Source of the DNA: Clostridium pasteurianum
GTDB taxonomy: Bacteria; Bacillota; Clostridia; Clostridiales; Clostridiaceae
DNA length: 64,000 nucleotides
NCBI RefSeq assembly: GCF_001705235.1
Contig: NZ_MCGV01000001.1
Coordinates: 1,612,001-1,676,000, forward strand
Direction of reading: 5' to 3'
The position numbers and the translations under genes were made by a program. Positions 36,260 through 47,126 of this stretch are shown here, in pieces. Under the pieces are notes generated by a model. That model ran no database searches and was not told the DNA's origin. It saw only the letters and a program-made list of their open reading frames with translations. The first letter of the stretch is position 1, and the number at the start of each line of letters is the position of its first letter.

Positions 36260-38131
36260 TCATTTCCCTCTTTTCTCACTAAAATAATCGACAATACTTT
36301 GGGCAGCTTTCTTGTCAATAGAAGGTGTTTTCATAAGTTCGCTATAACTTGCCTTCTTAATGTTTTCTATACTTCCAAAAGTCCTAAGAAGGGCTTTTCT
36401 TCTTCTGTCTCCAATATATGGGATGTCGTCAAGCACAGAATGAAGAATCCTCTTATCTCTAAGACTTCTATGATATGAAATTGCAAATCTATGTACTTCA
36501 TCCTGAATCCTTGTAATAAAATTAATTACTTTTGTATTTGACTTTATGTTCAATTCAATATCATTATATATAAGTCCTCTTGTTCTGTGTTTATCATCTT
36601 TAACCATACCACACACAGGTATCTGTATATTAAATTTCTTAAGTACTTCAAGTGCTATATTCACCTGTCCTTTTCCACCATCCATAAGTATCAAATCAGG
36701 AAAAGCACAAAACTTTCCAGCACTAAGTGGAAGGTTGTTATTAACTATAGAATTAACCTCCTCCAAACCATGTTTAAATCTTCTTGTTAAAATTTCTCTC
36801 ATGCTATCATAATCATTTGCACCCTTTACAGTCTTTATCTTAAAACGCCTGTAATCACTATTTTTAGGTTTTCCATCTTCAAATACAATCATTGACCCTA
36901 CAGAATCGACTCCTTGAATATTGGAAATGTCATAAGCTTCAATTCTATGTGGTACTTCATCCATTCCTAAAATCTCCATCAATTCTATAAGTATGTTTTC
37001 ATTGAGCCTTTTATCACTTAAAATTTTTATTTTGAATTTTTCAAGGGTTATTTTTGAGTTTCTTTTTACCATTTCAATTATGTCTTTTTTTTCACCCTTT
37101 TTAGGAATTCTTATTTGTACCTTTGAACCTCTTTTCATTGTAAGCCAATTTTCAAGAAGATTCAAATCCTCAGCAGAAGAAACATATATATTCTTAGGAA
37201 CATATGCTGTTCCAATATAAAATTCCTTAATAAATTCTCCTATTATGTCACCCTCTGCTTCTCCAAAAGTATTTTCAAATATAAAATGCTCTCTCCCCAC
37301 AATTTTTCCAGCTCTTAAAAAGAATATCTGAACACAGCTGTCTTTTTCATCACTGTATAAACTTATAAAATCTTCATTTTCAAAATTCCCTATTATTATC
37401 TTCTGTTTTTCCCGAACCTTCTCAGCTGCCAGCATTTTATCTCTAAAATCAGCAGCTTTTTCAAACTCCAAATTCATTGAAGCCTTTTCCATTTCAGACC
37501 TTAGCTCATTTATCACCAGGTTGTCTCTTCCAGCTATAAGATCAACGGCTTTTTTTATTACTTTCCCATATTCTTCTTTACTTATAAGTCCTGCACACGG
37601 TGCATTGCATCTTTTTATATGGTAATTAAGACATGGCCTTATCTTATCGTCGTTCTCTTTTATGTATTTTTTGCAGGTTCTTATTGGAAAAATCTTTCTA
37701 ATAAGTTCAACAGTTTCATGAACTGCCGAAACATCAGGATAAGGTCCAAAATATTTTGCTCCATCCTTAACCATATTTCTCGTAACAATTAACCTTGGAA
37801 AATCCTCATTCACAGTTACCTTTATAAACGGATAATGCTTATCATCCTTAAGCAGTATATTATATCTTGGTCTATATTTTTTTATTAGATTGCACTCTAA
37901 AATCAGAGCTTCAACTTCAGAGTCTGTAACTATGTATTCAAATTCAGAAATATTCTTAACCATAGCTTTTACTTTTTCTGAATGGTTTTTAGATTTTCTA
38001 AAATATTGCCTTACTCTATTTTTAAGTATCTTAGCTTTCCCAACATATATTACTTCTCCAAGAGAATTCTTCATTATATAAACCCCGGGCTTATCCGGAA
38101 GATTTTTTAATTGATATTCAAAATCAAACAT
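36260..38131 (-). CDS. uvrC: Excinuclease ABC subunit C
   Basis: The 623-residue protein has the GIY-YIG nuclease for the 3' cut at residues 11-90 (PGVYIMKNSLGEVIYVGKAK), a UVR motif near 205 (MNLEFEKAADFRDKM) that binds UvrB, an RNase H-like nuclease for the 5' cut (YDISNIQGVDSVGSMIVFE), and a C-terminal helix-hairpin-helix (RTFGSIENIKKASYSEL). It completes nucleotide excision repair with uvrA and uvrB located 4 kb upstream on the same strand. AAAGGAGG precedes the ATG. Confidence 0.96.
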   Translation of the reverse strand: MFDFEYQLKNLPDKPGVYIMKNSLGEVIYVGKAKILKNRVRQYFRKSKNHSEKVKAMVKNISEFEYIVTDSEVEALILECNLIKKYRPRYNILLKDDKHYPFIKVTVNEDFPRLIVTRNMVKDGAKYFGPYPDVSAVHETVELIRKIFPIRTCKKYIKENDDKIRPCLNYHIKRCNAPCAGLISKEEYGKVIKKAVDLIAGRDNLVINELRSEMEKASMNLEFEKAADFRDKMLAAEKVREKQKIIIGNFENEDFISLYSDEKDSCVQIFFLRAGKIVGREHFIFENTFGEAEGDIIGEFIKEFYIGTAYVPKNIYVSSAEDLNLLENWLTMKRGSKVQIRIPKKGEKKDIIEMVKRNSKITLEKFKIKILSDKRLNENILIELMEILGMDEVPHRIEAYDISNIQGVDSVGSMIVFEDGKPKNSDYRRFKIKTVKGANDYDSMREILTRRFKHGLEEVNSIVNNNLPLSAGKFCAFPDLILMDGGKGQVNIALEVLKKFNIQIPVCGMVKDDKHRTRGLIYNDIELNIKSNTKVINFITRIQDEVHRFAISYHRSLRDKRILHSVLDDIPYIGDRRRKALLRTFGSIENIKKASYSELMKTPSIDKKAAQSIVDYFSEKRGK

Positions 38132-38147
38132 AGAGTTATTTCCTCCT

Positions 38148-38756
38148 TTAAGTTTTCAAAACAATTGGAAGTTTATAAATTATATATATTAAACTTACTA
38201 TTATCAAAAAATCTTCTATAAAGTTACCTTTAGCGGAGCCAACTCTAAAATTATAAGAGAATTTATAATTTTTCTTTTTAAATGGATATAAAAGTGGAAT
38301 ACCCCTAGAAGTACTCATATCACATAAAAGGTGTAATCCATAGCCTATCATAAAATAGTAAATAATACTATGCATATTATAATTATTGGCAGCATAGCCA
38401 ACAACTATAGTAAATATTATCATACCAGCAGCACTATGCATAAGCCCTGTTCTATGAGAAGAAACAGCGATCATGAGAAGCAAGATTCCAACAATATACA
38501 AAATAAACATATGAAATTTATAATAGTTGCCAAAAATAATAAGAGCACCAAAAGAACCATAAACAAAAGTTTTTATAAGCTTATTTTTTATAGGCAATAT
38601 ATATTGATTTAATATTCCCTTAGGATGATCTATATCAGGAAGTAGTGAAGCAGTAATAATAACACCTAATCCAACCGCAGTAAATCCACCAGGTATTTTA
38701 TCTGCCAACGCTACTCCAACTGCTGCAGCAATTCCAGCATGAGTTTTTCCATTCAT
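38148..38756 (-). CDS. YdjM-type membrane metal-dependent hydrolase (DUF457)
   Basis: The 202-residue protein begins MNGKTHAGIAAAVG and has the metal-binding pattern of the family: THAG near 5, LLPDIDHP (about 58-65), SSHRTGLMHS (about 103-112) and YGLHLLCDM (about 138-146). Four to five membrane helices are visible. The family is often LexA-controlled; no SOS box is seen directly upstream here. It lies between pbpA and uvrC with short gaps, so it is co-transcribed. Confidence 0.83.
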   Translation of the reverse strand: MNGKTHAGIAAAVGVALADKIPGGFTAVGLGVIITASLLPDIDHPKGILNQYILPIKNKLIKTFVYGSFGALIIFGNYYKFHMFILYIVGILLLMIAVSSHRTGLMHSAAGMIIFTIVVGYAANNYNMHSIIYYFMIGYGLHLLCDMSTSRGIPLLYPFKKKNYKFSYNFRVGSAKGNFIEDFLIIVSLIYIIYKLPIVLKT

Positions 38757-38763
38757 TATACTC

Positions 38764-40215
38764 CTATTTCCCTAAAGCAGTTTTAATTACAGTAGATGCA
38801 ATTTGAGCTGCTGCCTTTCCCCCTTGGCCTCCATTTTCTACTACTACTGCCACAGCGACCTGAGGATTGTCACATGGCGCAAATCCAATAAACCATGAGT
38901 GTGGAGTTGCATCCTTTCCATTAATTTTATTATCAGCAGTACCTGTTTTACCTGCAACCTGTACTCCATCTACTGATGCATTTACTCCTGTACCCTCGGA
39001 TACAACACTTGCCATAAAATCTTTCATTGTAGCGGCATTAGCTGCAGAGGTTATAGTTCCTATACTTTGAGGTGAAGTAGTTTTTACTTTATCTCCATCT
39101 GGTGATAAAATCTGACTTACTAAATAAGGTTTCATCATTACTCCATTATTAGCAATAGTACTTGCTACAAGGGCCATTTGCATAGGTGTAGCTACTACAC
39201 TTGCCTGACCTATAGCACTTTGAGCCATATTACCTTTTTCATAACTTTTTAAAGTTGGAAACTGGCTCTTACTGATAGTAATATCATCACATGGAATACT
39301 CTTATTAAAATAAAAGGATTCTGCTGTTTGCTTAAGCTCATTATTTCCAAGTTGAAGCCCTATTTTACCAAAGACTACATTACTAGACACAACATATGCA
39401 TATTTAAAACCTATAGTTCCAAAATGTTCACCATCAAAATCACTTAATGATTGACTGGAATTAAATACAAGCACTCCGGGATCATCAAAAGATAGATTTT
39501 GGATACCTGGTATATTCTGAAGTGCACTAACGGCTGTCACCGTTTTAAAGGTTGATCCTGGTGGATACAAGCCTGACACCGCTCTATTTATAAGAGGCCT
39601 ATTTGCAGAATCACTATTAAGTGCTTTCCAATTTGCCTTAAGTGCATCAGCATTAGGATCATAAGATGGTTTTGAAACCATTGCTAATACTTCACCAGTC
39701 TTAGGATTAAGTGCTACAACCGCACCTTTATTATTGCCAAGAGCATTATATGCAGCCTGTTGAATATTATAGTCAAGAGTTGTAACTAAATCCTCCCCCT
39801 GTTTACTTTCAGATGAAATTTTTCCTTTGTTTTTTATAAGCTGATTCAAATACTGACCTATTGTTTGATCTTCTGCGCCCATTAAATACTGATCATACTT
39901 AGCCTCAAGTCCTGTTAAACCGTATTGAGGATTAACATATCCAAGTACATTTGCAAACATAGGTCCATCAATATATTCTCTTTTTTGTGTCAATGTATTT
40001 ACTCTATCACTTTTAGTTAACGCTTTCTTATTTCTATCATAAATAGTTCCACGTAAAACTTCATTTCGCTTAGCCCATAACCTTTTATTATCAGTATTAT
40101 TAATTATCTTAGGTGAAACTACAAGTTCAAAATATGTTATATAGGATATAGTAATAAAAAATATAACTAAAAAAATAAACATTACTTTTTTTATATTACT
40201 CGATATATCATCCAA
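38764..40215 (-). CDS. pbpA: Class B penicillin-binding protein (transpeptidase)
   Basis: The protein has about 483 residues: one N-terminal membrane helix (about 10-32), a short dimerisation domain, and the penicillin-binding transpeptidase with STFK (in YPPGSTFKTVTAV, about 230), SSN (SSNVVFGK) and KTGT (AGKTGTADN). It lacks PASTA domains. The best start is TTG 40215, 1 nt after the ftsW-like stop with GGAAGG before it; an upstream ATG would overlap that gene by 38 nt. Its pairing with a SEDS polymerase indicates one septal or elongation synthase pair. Confidence 0.92.
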   Translation of the reverse strand: MDDISSNIKKVMFIFLVIFFITISYITYFELVVSPKIINNTDNKRLWAKRNEVLRGTIYDRNKKALTKSDRVNTLTQKREYIDGPMFANVLGYVNPQYGLTGLEAKYDQYLMGAEDQTIGQYLNQLIKNKGKISSESKQGEDLVTTLDYNIQQAAYNALGNNKGAVVALNPKTGEVLAMVSKPSYDPNADALKANWKALNSDSANRPLINRAVSGLYPPGSTFKTVTAVSALQNIPGIQNLSFDDPGVLVFNSSQSLSDFDGEHFGTIGFKYAYVVSSNVVFGKIGLQLGNNELKQTAESFYFNKSIPCDDITISKSQFPTLKSYEKGNMAQSAIGQASVVATPMQMALVASTIANNGVMMKPYLVSQILSPDGDKVKTTSPQSIGTITSAANAATMKDFMASVVSEGTGVNASVDGVQVAGKTGTADNKINGKDATPHSWFIGFAPCDNPQVAVAVVVENGGQGGKAAAQIASTVIKTALGK

Positions 40216-40216
40216 A

Positions 40217-41422
40217 TTACCTTCCACCTTCCGATATCTTCTGTAAAATACCAAGTGCTACAAACATTATTATCATAGAACTTCCTCCTGCACTTACAAG
40301 AGGCAAAGTAATTCCTGTAAGTGGAATCATCCCTGTGACTCCTCCGACTATGATTATAACTTCAGCACCAATCATCGCGCTATAGCCAACGGCAAGAAGT
40401 CTTGAAAAATTGTCCTCTGCAAGTACTGCTGCCCTCATACACCTATAGAAAAGTAAAAAATAAAGAATCATTACAGCATATCCCATAAGTGCTCCCATTT
40501 CTTCACATATAGTTGAAAATATAAAGTCCGACTCACTTACTGGTACGAATTGAGGATACCCAAGACCAAGTCCTGTACCAAATAATCCTCCCCATGCTAT
40601 AGAATACATTGACTGTACTACTTGATAACTCTTATCATTTTTATACGGCCATGGATTTTGCCATATTGTGAATCTAAGCCGAACATGTGCAAAAAGCTTA
40701 TAACTTATATAAGCACCTACTGCAAATAGAATAAAACATACCAATACATACTTTTTTTTAGATGTAGCTATATAAAGCATAGTTACAGAAATTGCAAAAA
40801 ACAAAAGTGCTGATCCTAAGTCCTTTTGAAGAACCATAAAACCAAGTGAAACCATTACTATAAAAGCTGGTTCTATAAGCTGCTTAAAGTTTTTATATTC
40901 CTTAAGTGCAGCTGCAAGATATGCCACTAAAAATATTTTTCCGAATTCTGACGGTTGAAATCCCATAGAACCTATGTATACCCAGTTTTTAGAACCATTT
41001 TTTTCTGTCCCTTTAAATGTTGCCATAGCCATAAATAAAAGACATATGACCATATATACATATTTATATCTGTCATATTTTTTTAATTCTGGTAAAAGTA
41101 CTACAATCAATATAAAAATTGCAATGCCTACTATAAAAAATACTATTTGCCTTATTGCATATGATGAATTTATTCTATATAAGATAACTATACCTATAGA
41201 AGAAAGAATGCAGGCGAATATAAGCAAATATTTATCTCCATCTGGAAAAAACTTTCTAAGTATAAAATGAGAATATCCCATCAGAAAACATATTACGCCA
41301 AACATTACCAGTGAGCCCTTATCAAATGGGTTCTTAAGCAAAGATATATTCAAAAAACATATAAAACAGAAAAAATAAGTGTATCTTAAAAGTTTCTTTT
41401 CGTCTTTTAAACTATTATCCAT
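40217..41422 (-). CDS. SEDS peptidoglycan glycosyltransferase, FtsW/RodA/SpoVE family
   Basis: The 401-residue protein has about ten membrane helices. Family motifs are clear: KNWVYIGSMGFQPSEFGKI, the catalytic Asp region VLQKDLGSALLF, and the C-terminal GMIPLTGITLPLVSAGGSS. It polymerises glycan strands from lipid II outside the membrane together with the transpeptidase encoded next. Whether it is the division or a developmental member cannot be told from one window. The FHA gene lies 10 nt upstream. Confidence 0.93.
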   Translation of the reverse strand: MDNSLKDEKKLLRYTYFFCFICFLNISLLKNPFDKGSLVMFGVICFLMGYSHFILRKFFPDGDKYLLIFACILSSIGIVILYRINSSYAIRQIVFFIVGIAIFILIVVLLPELKKYDRYKYVYMVICLLFMAMATFKGTEKNGSKNWVYIGSMGFQPSEFGKIFLVAYLAAALKEYKNFKQLIEPAFIVMVSLGFMVLQKDLGSALLFFAISVTMLYIATSKKKYVLVCFILFAVGAYISYKLFAHVRLRFTIWQNPWPYKNDKSYQVVQSMYSIAWGGLFGTGLGLGYPQFVPVSESDFIFSTICEEMGALMGYAVMILYFLLFYRCMRAAVLAEDNFSRLLAVGYSAMIGAEVIIIVGGVTGMIPLTGITLPLVSAGGSSMIIMFVALGILQKISEGGR

Positions 41423-41432
41423 TTAATTCACC

Positions 41433-41912
41433 CTATCCTATTACTTTAAAAAGACTGCTGCCTATTTTTATTTCGTCACCATTTTTTATATAGACCTTAT
41501 TTTCCACCCTCTGCCCATTTAAAGCTGTACCATTAGTACTATTCAAATCTTCAAGGATATATTGATTATTTCTAAGATAGACCCTGGCATGATGACCAGA
41601 AACATACCCTTCATTAAGCGTAATAGAATTATCCTCTCTTCTTCCTATTGTTACTTCTCTATTTATTGGAATTACTGCTCCCTTTCTGATAGCTCTATTC
41701 ATTCCTGGATCTACAACTTCAAGTCCAAAGGATTTTCCCCTCTTTGGAGCTTTCCTACTACCACTATTCTTCATGTCCTTATACATTATTCTAAAAGCAG
41801 TAAAGATTATCAAATAAACAATTGCTATTATTATAAATTTAAAAATTGTACTCAAATTACTCAAGCTTGAACCAATCACTGCTAAACTATACATGTTATA
41901 TACAGAAAACAA
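41433..41912 (-). CDS. Membrane-anchored FHA-domain protein
   Basis: The 159-residue protein has one membrane helix (about 22-42), a basic linker (SRKAPKRGKSFG) and a C-terminal FHA domain (about 75-159) with ITLNEGYVSGHHARVYL and ILEDLNSTNGTALNGQRV, the phosphothreonine-binding loops. The start is TTG 41912 with GAGGGTG before it. It should recruit Thr-phosphorylated partners at the membrane. In actinobacteria FHA proteins sit beside ftsW-rodA and pbpA in the same way, with a Ser/Thr kinase; no kinase is in this window. Confidence 0.87.
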   Translation of the reverse strand: MFSVYNMYSLAVIGSSLSNLSTIFKFIIIAIVYLIIFTAFRIMYKDMKNSGSRKAPKRGKSFGLEVVDPGMNRAIRKGAVIPINREVTIGRREDNSITLNEGYVSGHHARVYLRNNQYILEDLNSTNGTALNGQRVENKVYIKNGDEIKIGSSLFKVIG

Positions 41913-41981
41913 TATTTCACACCCTCTAACGTTATAATTTCAAGCATAACCTGCGCATTTTATTATATACAATACACATAA

Positions 41982-44801
41982 TTATATCATCTTTTTTAAA
42001 TATTGTCCTGTATATGATGAAGTATTTTCAGCTACAACTTCAGGTGTCCCACTGCAAACTATATTTCCTCCCTTTTCTCCTCCTTCAGGTCCTAAATCTA
42101 CTATATAATCTGCACACTTTATAACATCCAAGTTATGCTCTATTACAACTACTGTATTCCCCATATCAGTTAGCTTTTGCAGTATACCTACAAGTTTTTT
42201 AACATCATCTGTATGAAGTCCTGTAGTTGGCTCATCGAGTATATATAAGGTTTTTCCTGTGCTTCTTTTAGACAGTTCATAAGCTAACTTTATTCTTTGT
42301 GCTTCACCACCTGAAAGCTGAGTAGATGGCTGACCAAGTTTTACATATCCAAGCCCAACATCCATTAAAGTTTGAAGTTTATTCTTTATTCTAGGAATAT
42401 TTTCAAAGAACTTCAGTGCTTCTTCCACTGTCATATTTAATAAATCATCTATATTTTTGTCTTTATATTTTATTTCTAATGTCTCTCTATTATATCTCTT
42501 TCCCTTACAAACCTCACAAGGCACATATACATCTGATAAAAACTGCATTTCAATTTTTATTATTCCGTCTCCCTTGCAGGCTTCACACCTTCCGCCTTTT
42601 ACATTAAAGCTAAATCTTCCAGGTTTGTATCCTCTCATTTTCGCTTCTTTGGTAGATGCATAAAGTTCTCTTATTATATCAAAAACTCCCGTATATGTAG
42701 CAGGATTTGACCTTGGTGTTCTTCCTATAGGACTTTGGTTTATATCTATAATTTTATCAATATTTTCTATACCATTAATTGTCTTATATTTACCAGGATT
42801 GATTTTTGAATGATTTAATTTTTTGTTTAAACCTTTATATAATATTTCATTTACAAGAGTACTTTTTCCTGAACCTGACACCCCTGTAACGCAAGTAAAT
42901 AAACCAACTGGAAATTTAACACTTATGTTTTTAAGATTATTTTCTTTTGCGCCTATTACTTCTATAAATTGTTTACCAGATTTTCTTCTTTTTTTAGGTA
43001 CTTCTATTTTTTTAGCTCCTGTTAAATACTGACCCGTTATAGATTCTTTACACTTTTTTATATCTTCCAATTTTCCAGCGGCAACTACATTTCCGCCATG
43101 TTCTCCAGCACCAGGACCTATATCAACTATATAATCAGCTGCCCTTATGGTATCTTCATCATGTTCAACAACAATAAGCGTATTTCCTATATCTCTAAGA
43201 TGTTTCATAGTTGCGATAAGTCTATCATTGTCCCTTTGATGCAGACCTATACTTGGCTCATCAAGAATATAAAGCACACCAACTAAACTTGAACCTATCT
43301 GCGTTGCAAGCCTTATTCTTTGTGATTCTCCTCCAGATAAGGTTCTTGCCTCCCTAGTAAGATTTAAATAATCCAAGCCTACATCAATTAAAAATTGCAG
43401 TCTGCTGTCTATTTCTTTAATTATTTGATCACTTATTATTTTGTCTTTTTCCGAAAGCTCTAGCCCCTGCAAGAATTTTAATTCATCTCTTATTGGCATC
43501 GAACATAATTCAAATATATTTTTGTCGCCAACAGTAATTGCAAGCACTTCTTTATTTAATCTTGCACCTTTGCATTCTGGACATGGATTATTGCTCATAT
43601 AATTTTCTATTTCTGCCTTTATATAATCAGAATTACTTTCCATGTACCTTCTTTTCATCTGATTTATTATACCTTCATACGTATGATTGAACTCCATCCT
43701 TTGTGAGTCCTTAACATAACTTACCTTTAACCTATCTGGTGCACCATATAAAAGTATATTTAAGGTCTTTTCATCAAAATCTTCGATAGGTTTATTTATA
43801 TCAAGTTTATACTTTTTTGATAGTGCTTTAAGTACACTAAATGTCCACGAATCTTCTTTTAGTCTTCCCTCTCCCCAAGGTGCTATTGCCCCTTCCATTA
43901 TGCTTTTGGATTTATCGGGAATAACTAAATCCTCATCTATTTCAAGAAGCGTACCTAATCCATCACAGACATCACATTTTCCAAAAGGCGCATTAAAAGA
44001 AAACTTTCTAGGTGAAATTTCTCCTATACTTATGCCACAATCAGGACAAGCAAAATTTTCACTAAAAATCATATCTTCTTTTCCTATTATATTAACAATA
44101 ACAAGGCCTTCTCCAAGTTTAAGTGCAGTTTCAAGAGAATCAGTAATTCTGCCTTCTGCTTCTTTTTTTACTATTATTCTATCAACTACAGCATCAATAT
44201 TGTGCTTCTTATTTTTTTCAAGCTTTATTTCGTCTTCATCGATTTCATACATTTCTCCATCTATTCTAACTCTTACATAACCGCTTTTTTTAATTTTGGC
44301 AATTAACTTTGTATGTTCACCTTTTCTTCCCTTTACAACAGGTGCTAATATTTGAATTTTAGTCTTTTCAGGAAGCTCCATAATATTATCTACCATCTGA
44401 TCCACTGTCTGCTGCGAAATTTCTCTACCACACTTAGGGCAGTGTGGCACACCTATATTAGCATACAAAAGTCTTAAATAATCATATATTTCAGTTACAG
44501 TTCCAACAGTTGAACGTGGGTTTCTACTTGTAGTTTTCTGATCTATTGATATTGCTGGAGATAATCCTTCTATGTACTCAACATCAGGCTTATCCATCTG
44601 ACCTAAAAATTGTCTTGCATATGATGACAGAGATTCTACATATCTTCTCTGTCCTTCTGCATACAATGTATCAAATGCAAGGGATGATTTACCAGAGCCT
44701 GAAAGTCCAGTAAAAACAACAAACTCATTTCTTGGTATTGTAAGGTCAATATTCTTTAAATTGTGAACTTTAGCTCCTTTTATAACTATCTTATCTTTCA
44801 T
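41982..44801 (-). CDS. uvrA: Excinuclease ABC subunit A
   Basis: The 939-residue ATPase has two ABC modules with P-loops [11 protein letters not shown] (about 31-41) and [11 protein letters not shown], signatures LSGGESQRI and LSGGEAQRI, and zinc modules with the CxxC pairs [17 protein letters not shown], and [16 protein letters not shown]. It finds DNA lesions and loads UvrB. The start overlaps the uvrB stop as ATGA, so the pair is translationally coupled and under the LexA-type box before uvrB. Confidence 0.97.
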   Translation of the reverse strand: MKDKIVIKGAKVHNLKNIDLTIPRNEFVVFTGLSGSGKSSLAFDTLYAEGQRRYVESLSSYARQFLGQMDKPDVEYIEGLSPAISIDQKTTSRNPRSTVGTVTEIYDYLRLLYANIGVPHCPKCGREISQQTVDQMVDNIMELPEKTKIQILAPVVKGRKGEHTKLIAKIKKSGYVRVRIDGEMYEIDEDEIKLEKNKKHNIDAVVDRIIVKKEAEGRITDSLETALKLGEGLVIVNIIGKEDMIFSENFACPDCGISIGEISPRKFSFNAPFGKCDVCDGLGTLLEIDEDLVIPDKSKSIMEGAIAPWGEGRLKEDSWTFSVLKALSKKYKLDINKPIEDFDEKTLNILLYGAPDRLKVSYVKDSQRMEFNHTYEGIINQMKRRYMESNSDYIKAEIENYMSNNPCPECKGARLNKEVLAITVGDKNIFELCSMPIRDELKFLQGLELSEKDKIISDQIIKEIDSRLQFLIDVGLDYLNLTREARTLSGGESQRIRLATQIGSSLVGVLYILDEPSIGLHQRDNDRLIATMKHLRDIGNTLIVVEHDEDTIRAADYIVDIGPGAGEHGGNVVAAGKLEDIKKCKESITGQYLTGAKKIEVPKKRRKSGKQFIEVIGAKENNLKNISVKFPVGLFTCVTGVSGSGKSTLVNEILYKGLNKKLNHSKINPGKYKTINGIENIDKIIDINQSPIGRTPRSNPATYTGVFDIIRELYASTKEAKMRGYKPGRFSFNVKGGRCEACKGDGIIKIEMQFLSDVYVPCEVCKGKRYNRETLEIKYKDKNIDDLLNMTVEEALKFFENIPRIKNKLQTLMDVGLGYVKLGQPSTQLSGGEAQRIKLAYELSKRSTGKTLYILDEPTTGLHTDDVKKLVGILQKLTDMGNTVVVIEHNLDVIKCADYIVDLGPEGGEKGGNIVCSGTPEVVAENTSSYTGQYLKKMI

Positions 44802-46798
44802 TTTATTACCTCTTTGTTTTCATTTAATTTTTTCTTAAGCTCACCTATTCTATCTCTAAGATACGCTGCTTCTTCAAATTGTAGTTCCTTTGCAGCATTT
44901 TTCATTTTCTTTTCAAGTTCCTTTATCAATTTATCAGTATTCTTACTATCAGCTTCTACAGCTTCATTCATAGTTTTATATTCTGCTTTTCCTTCTGCTA
45001 TTTCGCTTATACCTATAACATCTCTTACTGCCTTTTTAATAGTAGTAGGAGTTATTCCATTCTTCTTGTTGTACTCCATTTGAATTTTTCTTCTTCTCTT
45101 CGTTTCACTTATTGCCTTTCCCATAGAATCAGTTATTGTATCACCATACATTATTACTTTACTTTCTGCATTTCTAGCTGCCCTTCCTATGGTTTGGATA
45201 AGTGACCTTTCAGATCTTAAAAATCCCTCTTTATCTGCATCTAATATTGCAACTAAAGCAACTTCCGGAATATCAAGTCCTTCTCTTAAAAGATTTATAC
45301 CAACAAGTACATTGAATTCTCCAGTTCTAAGACCCTTTATAATTTTCATTCTCTCTATAGTATCTATATCAGAATGCATGTATCTAGTTTTTATTCCAAG
45401 CTCTTTAAAATAATCTGTTAAGTCCTCAGCCATTTTCTTTGTAAGCGTAGTAACTAATACCCTTGAATTATTCTTTATTGCTGTTTGTATTTCACTATAA
45501 AGGTCATCTATTTGTCCCCTAGTAGGTCTTACCTCAATCTCAGGATCAAGAAGTCCCGTAGGTCTTATAACTTGCTCTGCTATATTCTCTGAATGCTTTA
45601 ATTCATAATCTGCTGGCGTAGCACTTACAAACACAACTTGATTTATTTTATCTTCAAATTCGTTAAACTTAAGCGGTCTATTATCATAAGCACTTGGAAG
45701 CCTAAAGCCATAGTCAACAAGAGAATTTTTTCTTGACCTATCTCCTCCGTACATGGCTTTTACCTGAGGAAGTGTGACATGACTTTCATCAATAAACATG
45801 AGGAAATCATCCGGAAAATAATCAATTAATGTTTTTGGAGGCTCTCCTGCGGCCCTTCCATCTATAATCCTTGAGTAGTTTTCTATTCCTGTGCAATACC
45901 CAACTTCCCTCATCATTTCAATATCGTAATTCGTTCTCTGTTTCAGCCTTTGTGCTTCAAGAAGTTTATCCTCTGAATTAAGTTCTTGTAATCTTTTCTC
46001 CAGTTCAATTTCTATTTGCTTTATTGAAGCTTCCAGCTTTTCACTGGATGTTGCAAAGTGCGATGCTGGAAAAATTATTGCATGTTTTAATGAAGACACT
46101 GTGTTTCCTGTAAGTACATCAAATTCCTTTATTTTATCTATTTCATCTCCAAAAAATTCAACTCTTATTGCCTTATCACTTGATCCTGCGGGAAAAATAT
46201 CTACAGTATCACCTTTTACTTTAAAAGTTCCTCTTACAAAATTTATATCATTTCGTTCATACTGCATTTCTACAAGCTTTTTTAATACTTCATCTCTATC
46301 TTTAGTCATTCCAGCTCTCAAGGATATAGAAAGTTTCTTATATTCTTCTGGATCACCAAGTCCATATATACAGGAGACTGATGCCACAACAATTACATCT
46401 CTTCTCTCAAAAAGAGCAGATGTGGCAGAATGTCTAAGTTTATCTATTTCATCATTTATGGAAGCGTCTTTTTCTATATATGTATCCGTCTGTGCAACAT
46501 AGGCTTCTGGCTGATAATAATCGTAATAAGATACAAAGTATTCTACTGCACTGTCTGGAAAAAAGTCTCTAAATTCACTGCAAAGCTGCGCTGCCAAAGT
46601 TTTATTATGTGCAATAACAAGTGTTGGTTTTTGTACTTTTTCTATTATGTTCGCCATAGTAAATGTCTTTCCTGAACCGGTAACACCTAAAAGTGTCTGA
46701 TACTTATCATTATCTTTTATTCCCTTAACTATACTATCTATGGCTCTAGGTTGATCCCCAGTAGGTTTAAATGCCGAGTTAATTTTAAAAACACCCAT
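44798..46798 (-). CDS. uvrB: Excinuclease ABC subunit B
   Basis: The 666-residue helicase-like protein has P-loop [13 protein letters not shown], the beta-hairpin region [20 protein letters not shown] that holds DNA, helicase motifs DESHVTLPQ, and [11 protein letters not shown] with QTIGRAARN, and a C-terminal UVR motif ([21 protein letters not shown]). I chose ATG 46798 with GGAG 9 nt before it; an in-frame ATG 46819 overlaps the LexA-type box. It is first in the uvrBA operon. Confidence 0.97.
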   Translation of the reverse strand: MGVFKINSAFKPTGDQPRAIDSIVKGIKDNDKYQTLLGVTGSGKTFTMANIIEKVQKPTLVIAHNKTLAAQLCSEFRDFFPDSAVEYFVSYYDYYQPEAYVAQTDTYIEKDASINDEIDKLRHSATSALFERRDVIVVASVSCIYGLGDPEEYKKLSISLRAGMTKDRDEVLKKLVEMQYERNDINFVRGTFKVKGDTVDIFPAGSSDKAIRVEFFGDEIDKIKEFDVLTGNTVSSLKHAIIFPASHFATSSEKLEASIKQIEIELEKRLQELNSEDKLLEAQRLKQRTNYDIEMMREVGYCTGIENYSRIIDGRAAGEPPKTLIDYFPDDFLMFIDESHVTLPQVKAMYGGDRSRKNSLVDYGFRLPSAYDNRPLKFNEFEDKINQVVFVSATPADYELKHSENIAEQVIRPTGLLDPEIEVRPTRGQIDDLYSEIQTAIKNNSRVLVTTLTKKMAEDLTDYFKELGIKTRYMHSDIDTIERMKIIKGLRTGEFNVLVGINLLREGLDIPEVALVAILDADKEGFLRSERSLIQTIGRAARNAESKVIMYGDTITDSMGKAISETKRRRKIQMEYNKKNGITPTTIKKAVRDVIGISEIAEGKAEYKTMNEAVEADSKNTDKLIKELEKKMKNAAKELQFEEAAYLRDRIGELKKKLNENKEVIK

Positions 46799-46812
46799 AG
46801 TAACATCTCCAT

Positions 46813-46826
46813 CAAACATTTGTTCG
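46813..46826 (-). promoter_or_regulatory. LexA/DinR-type SOS box upstream of uvrBA
   Basis: On the minus strand the sequence is CGAACAAATGTTTG, matching the Gram-positive SOS consensus CGAACRNRYGTTYG at nearly all positions. It lies 15 nt downstream of the -10 box and 15 nt before the uvrB ATG, where LexA would block elongation or initiation. Confidence 0.8.
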
Positions 46827-46840
46827 TATTATAATATATA

Positions 46841-46869
46841 ATTTTAATATTAGTTATGTTCATTGTCAA
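46841..46869 (-). promoter_or_regulatory. uvrBA promoter
   Basis: TTGACA (46864-46869), 17 nt, then TAAAAT (46841-46846) on the minus strand. A TATAAT-like box also follows a little further downstream. Confidence 0.65.
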
Positions 46870-46921
46870 TCATAAAACACTATATTTTAATTCTTGCCCA
46901 AAACTAAAAAATATTATAACC

Positions 46922-46969
46922 AAAAGAGCTGCAATACTAAGCAATATTAGTTTAGCATTGCAACTCTTT
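46922..46969. terminator. Terminator between peptide gene and uvrB
   Basis: A 19-bp near-perfect stem: AAAGAGCTGCAATACTAA faces TTTAGCATTGCAACTCTTT around about 10 nt, with A and T runs on the two sides. It ends the regulator-peptide transcript. Confidence 0.75.
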
Positions 46970-46997
46970 TTCATTTTAACATGTGAAACGTTATCAA

Positions 46998-47126
46998 TTA
47001 CCATGTAAAAAAAGGACAATACGCAATTATAGAACTAAGGTATGGTAAAGCTGCACACACACCTACTACCATTAAAGTTAAGAGTAATACTTTCATACTC
47101 CATTTATCTTTTTTATAAAACATCAT
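46998..47126 (-). CDS. 42-residue exported peptide, likely signal for the RRNPP regulator
   Basis: The short gene starts at ATG ATG (47126-47121), inside the last codons of the regulator gene in another frame, and stops at TAA 46998-47000. The product has a basic start (YKKDKWSMK), a hydrophobic core (VLLLTLMVVGVCAALP) and a short hydrophobic tail ending in IAYCPFFTW. This is the form of a secreted pro-peptide (Phr/PapR-like). Overlap with the regulator and a shared terminator support one unit. Processing and activity are inference; no ribosome site better than the regulator's coding sequence is visible, so translational coupling is expected. Confidence 0.65.
   Translation of the reverse strand: MMFYKKDKWSMKVLLLTLMVVGVCAALPYLSSIIAYCPFFTW

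Noticed and set aside
36255-36318. Upstream ATG start for the PHP gene
   Set aside because: It would overlap uvrC by about 60 nt, while TTG 36255 has a good ribosome site and starts directly at the PHP motif.
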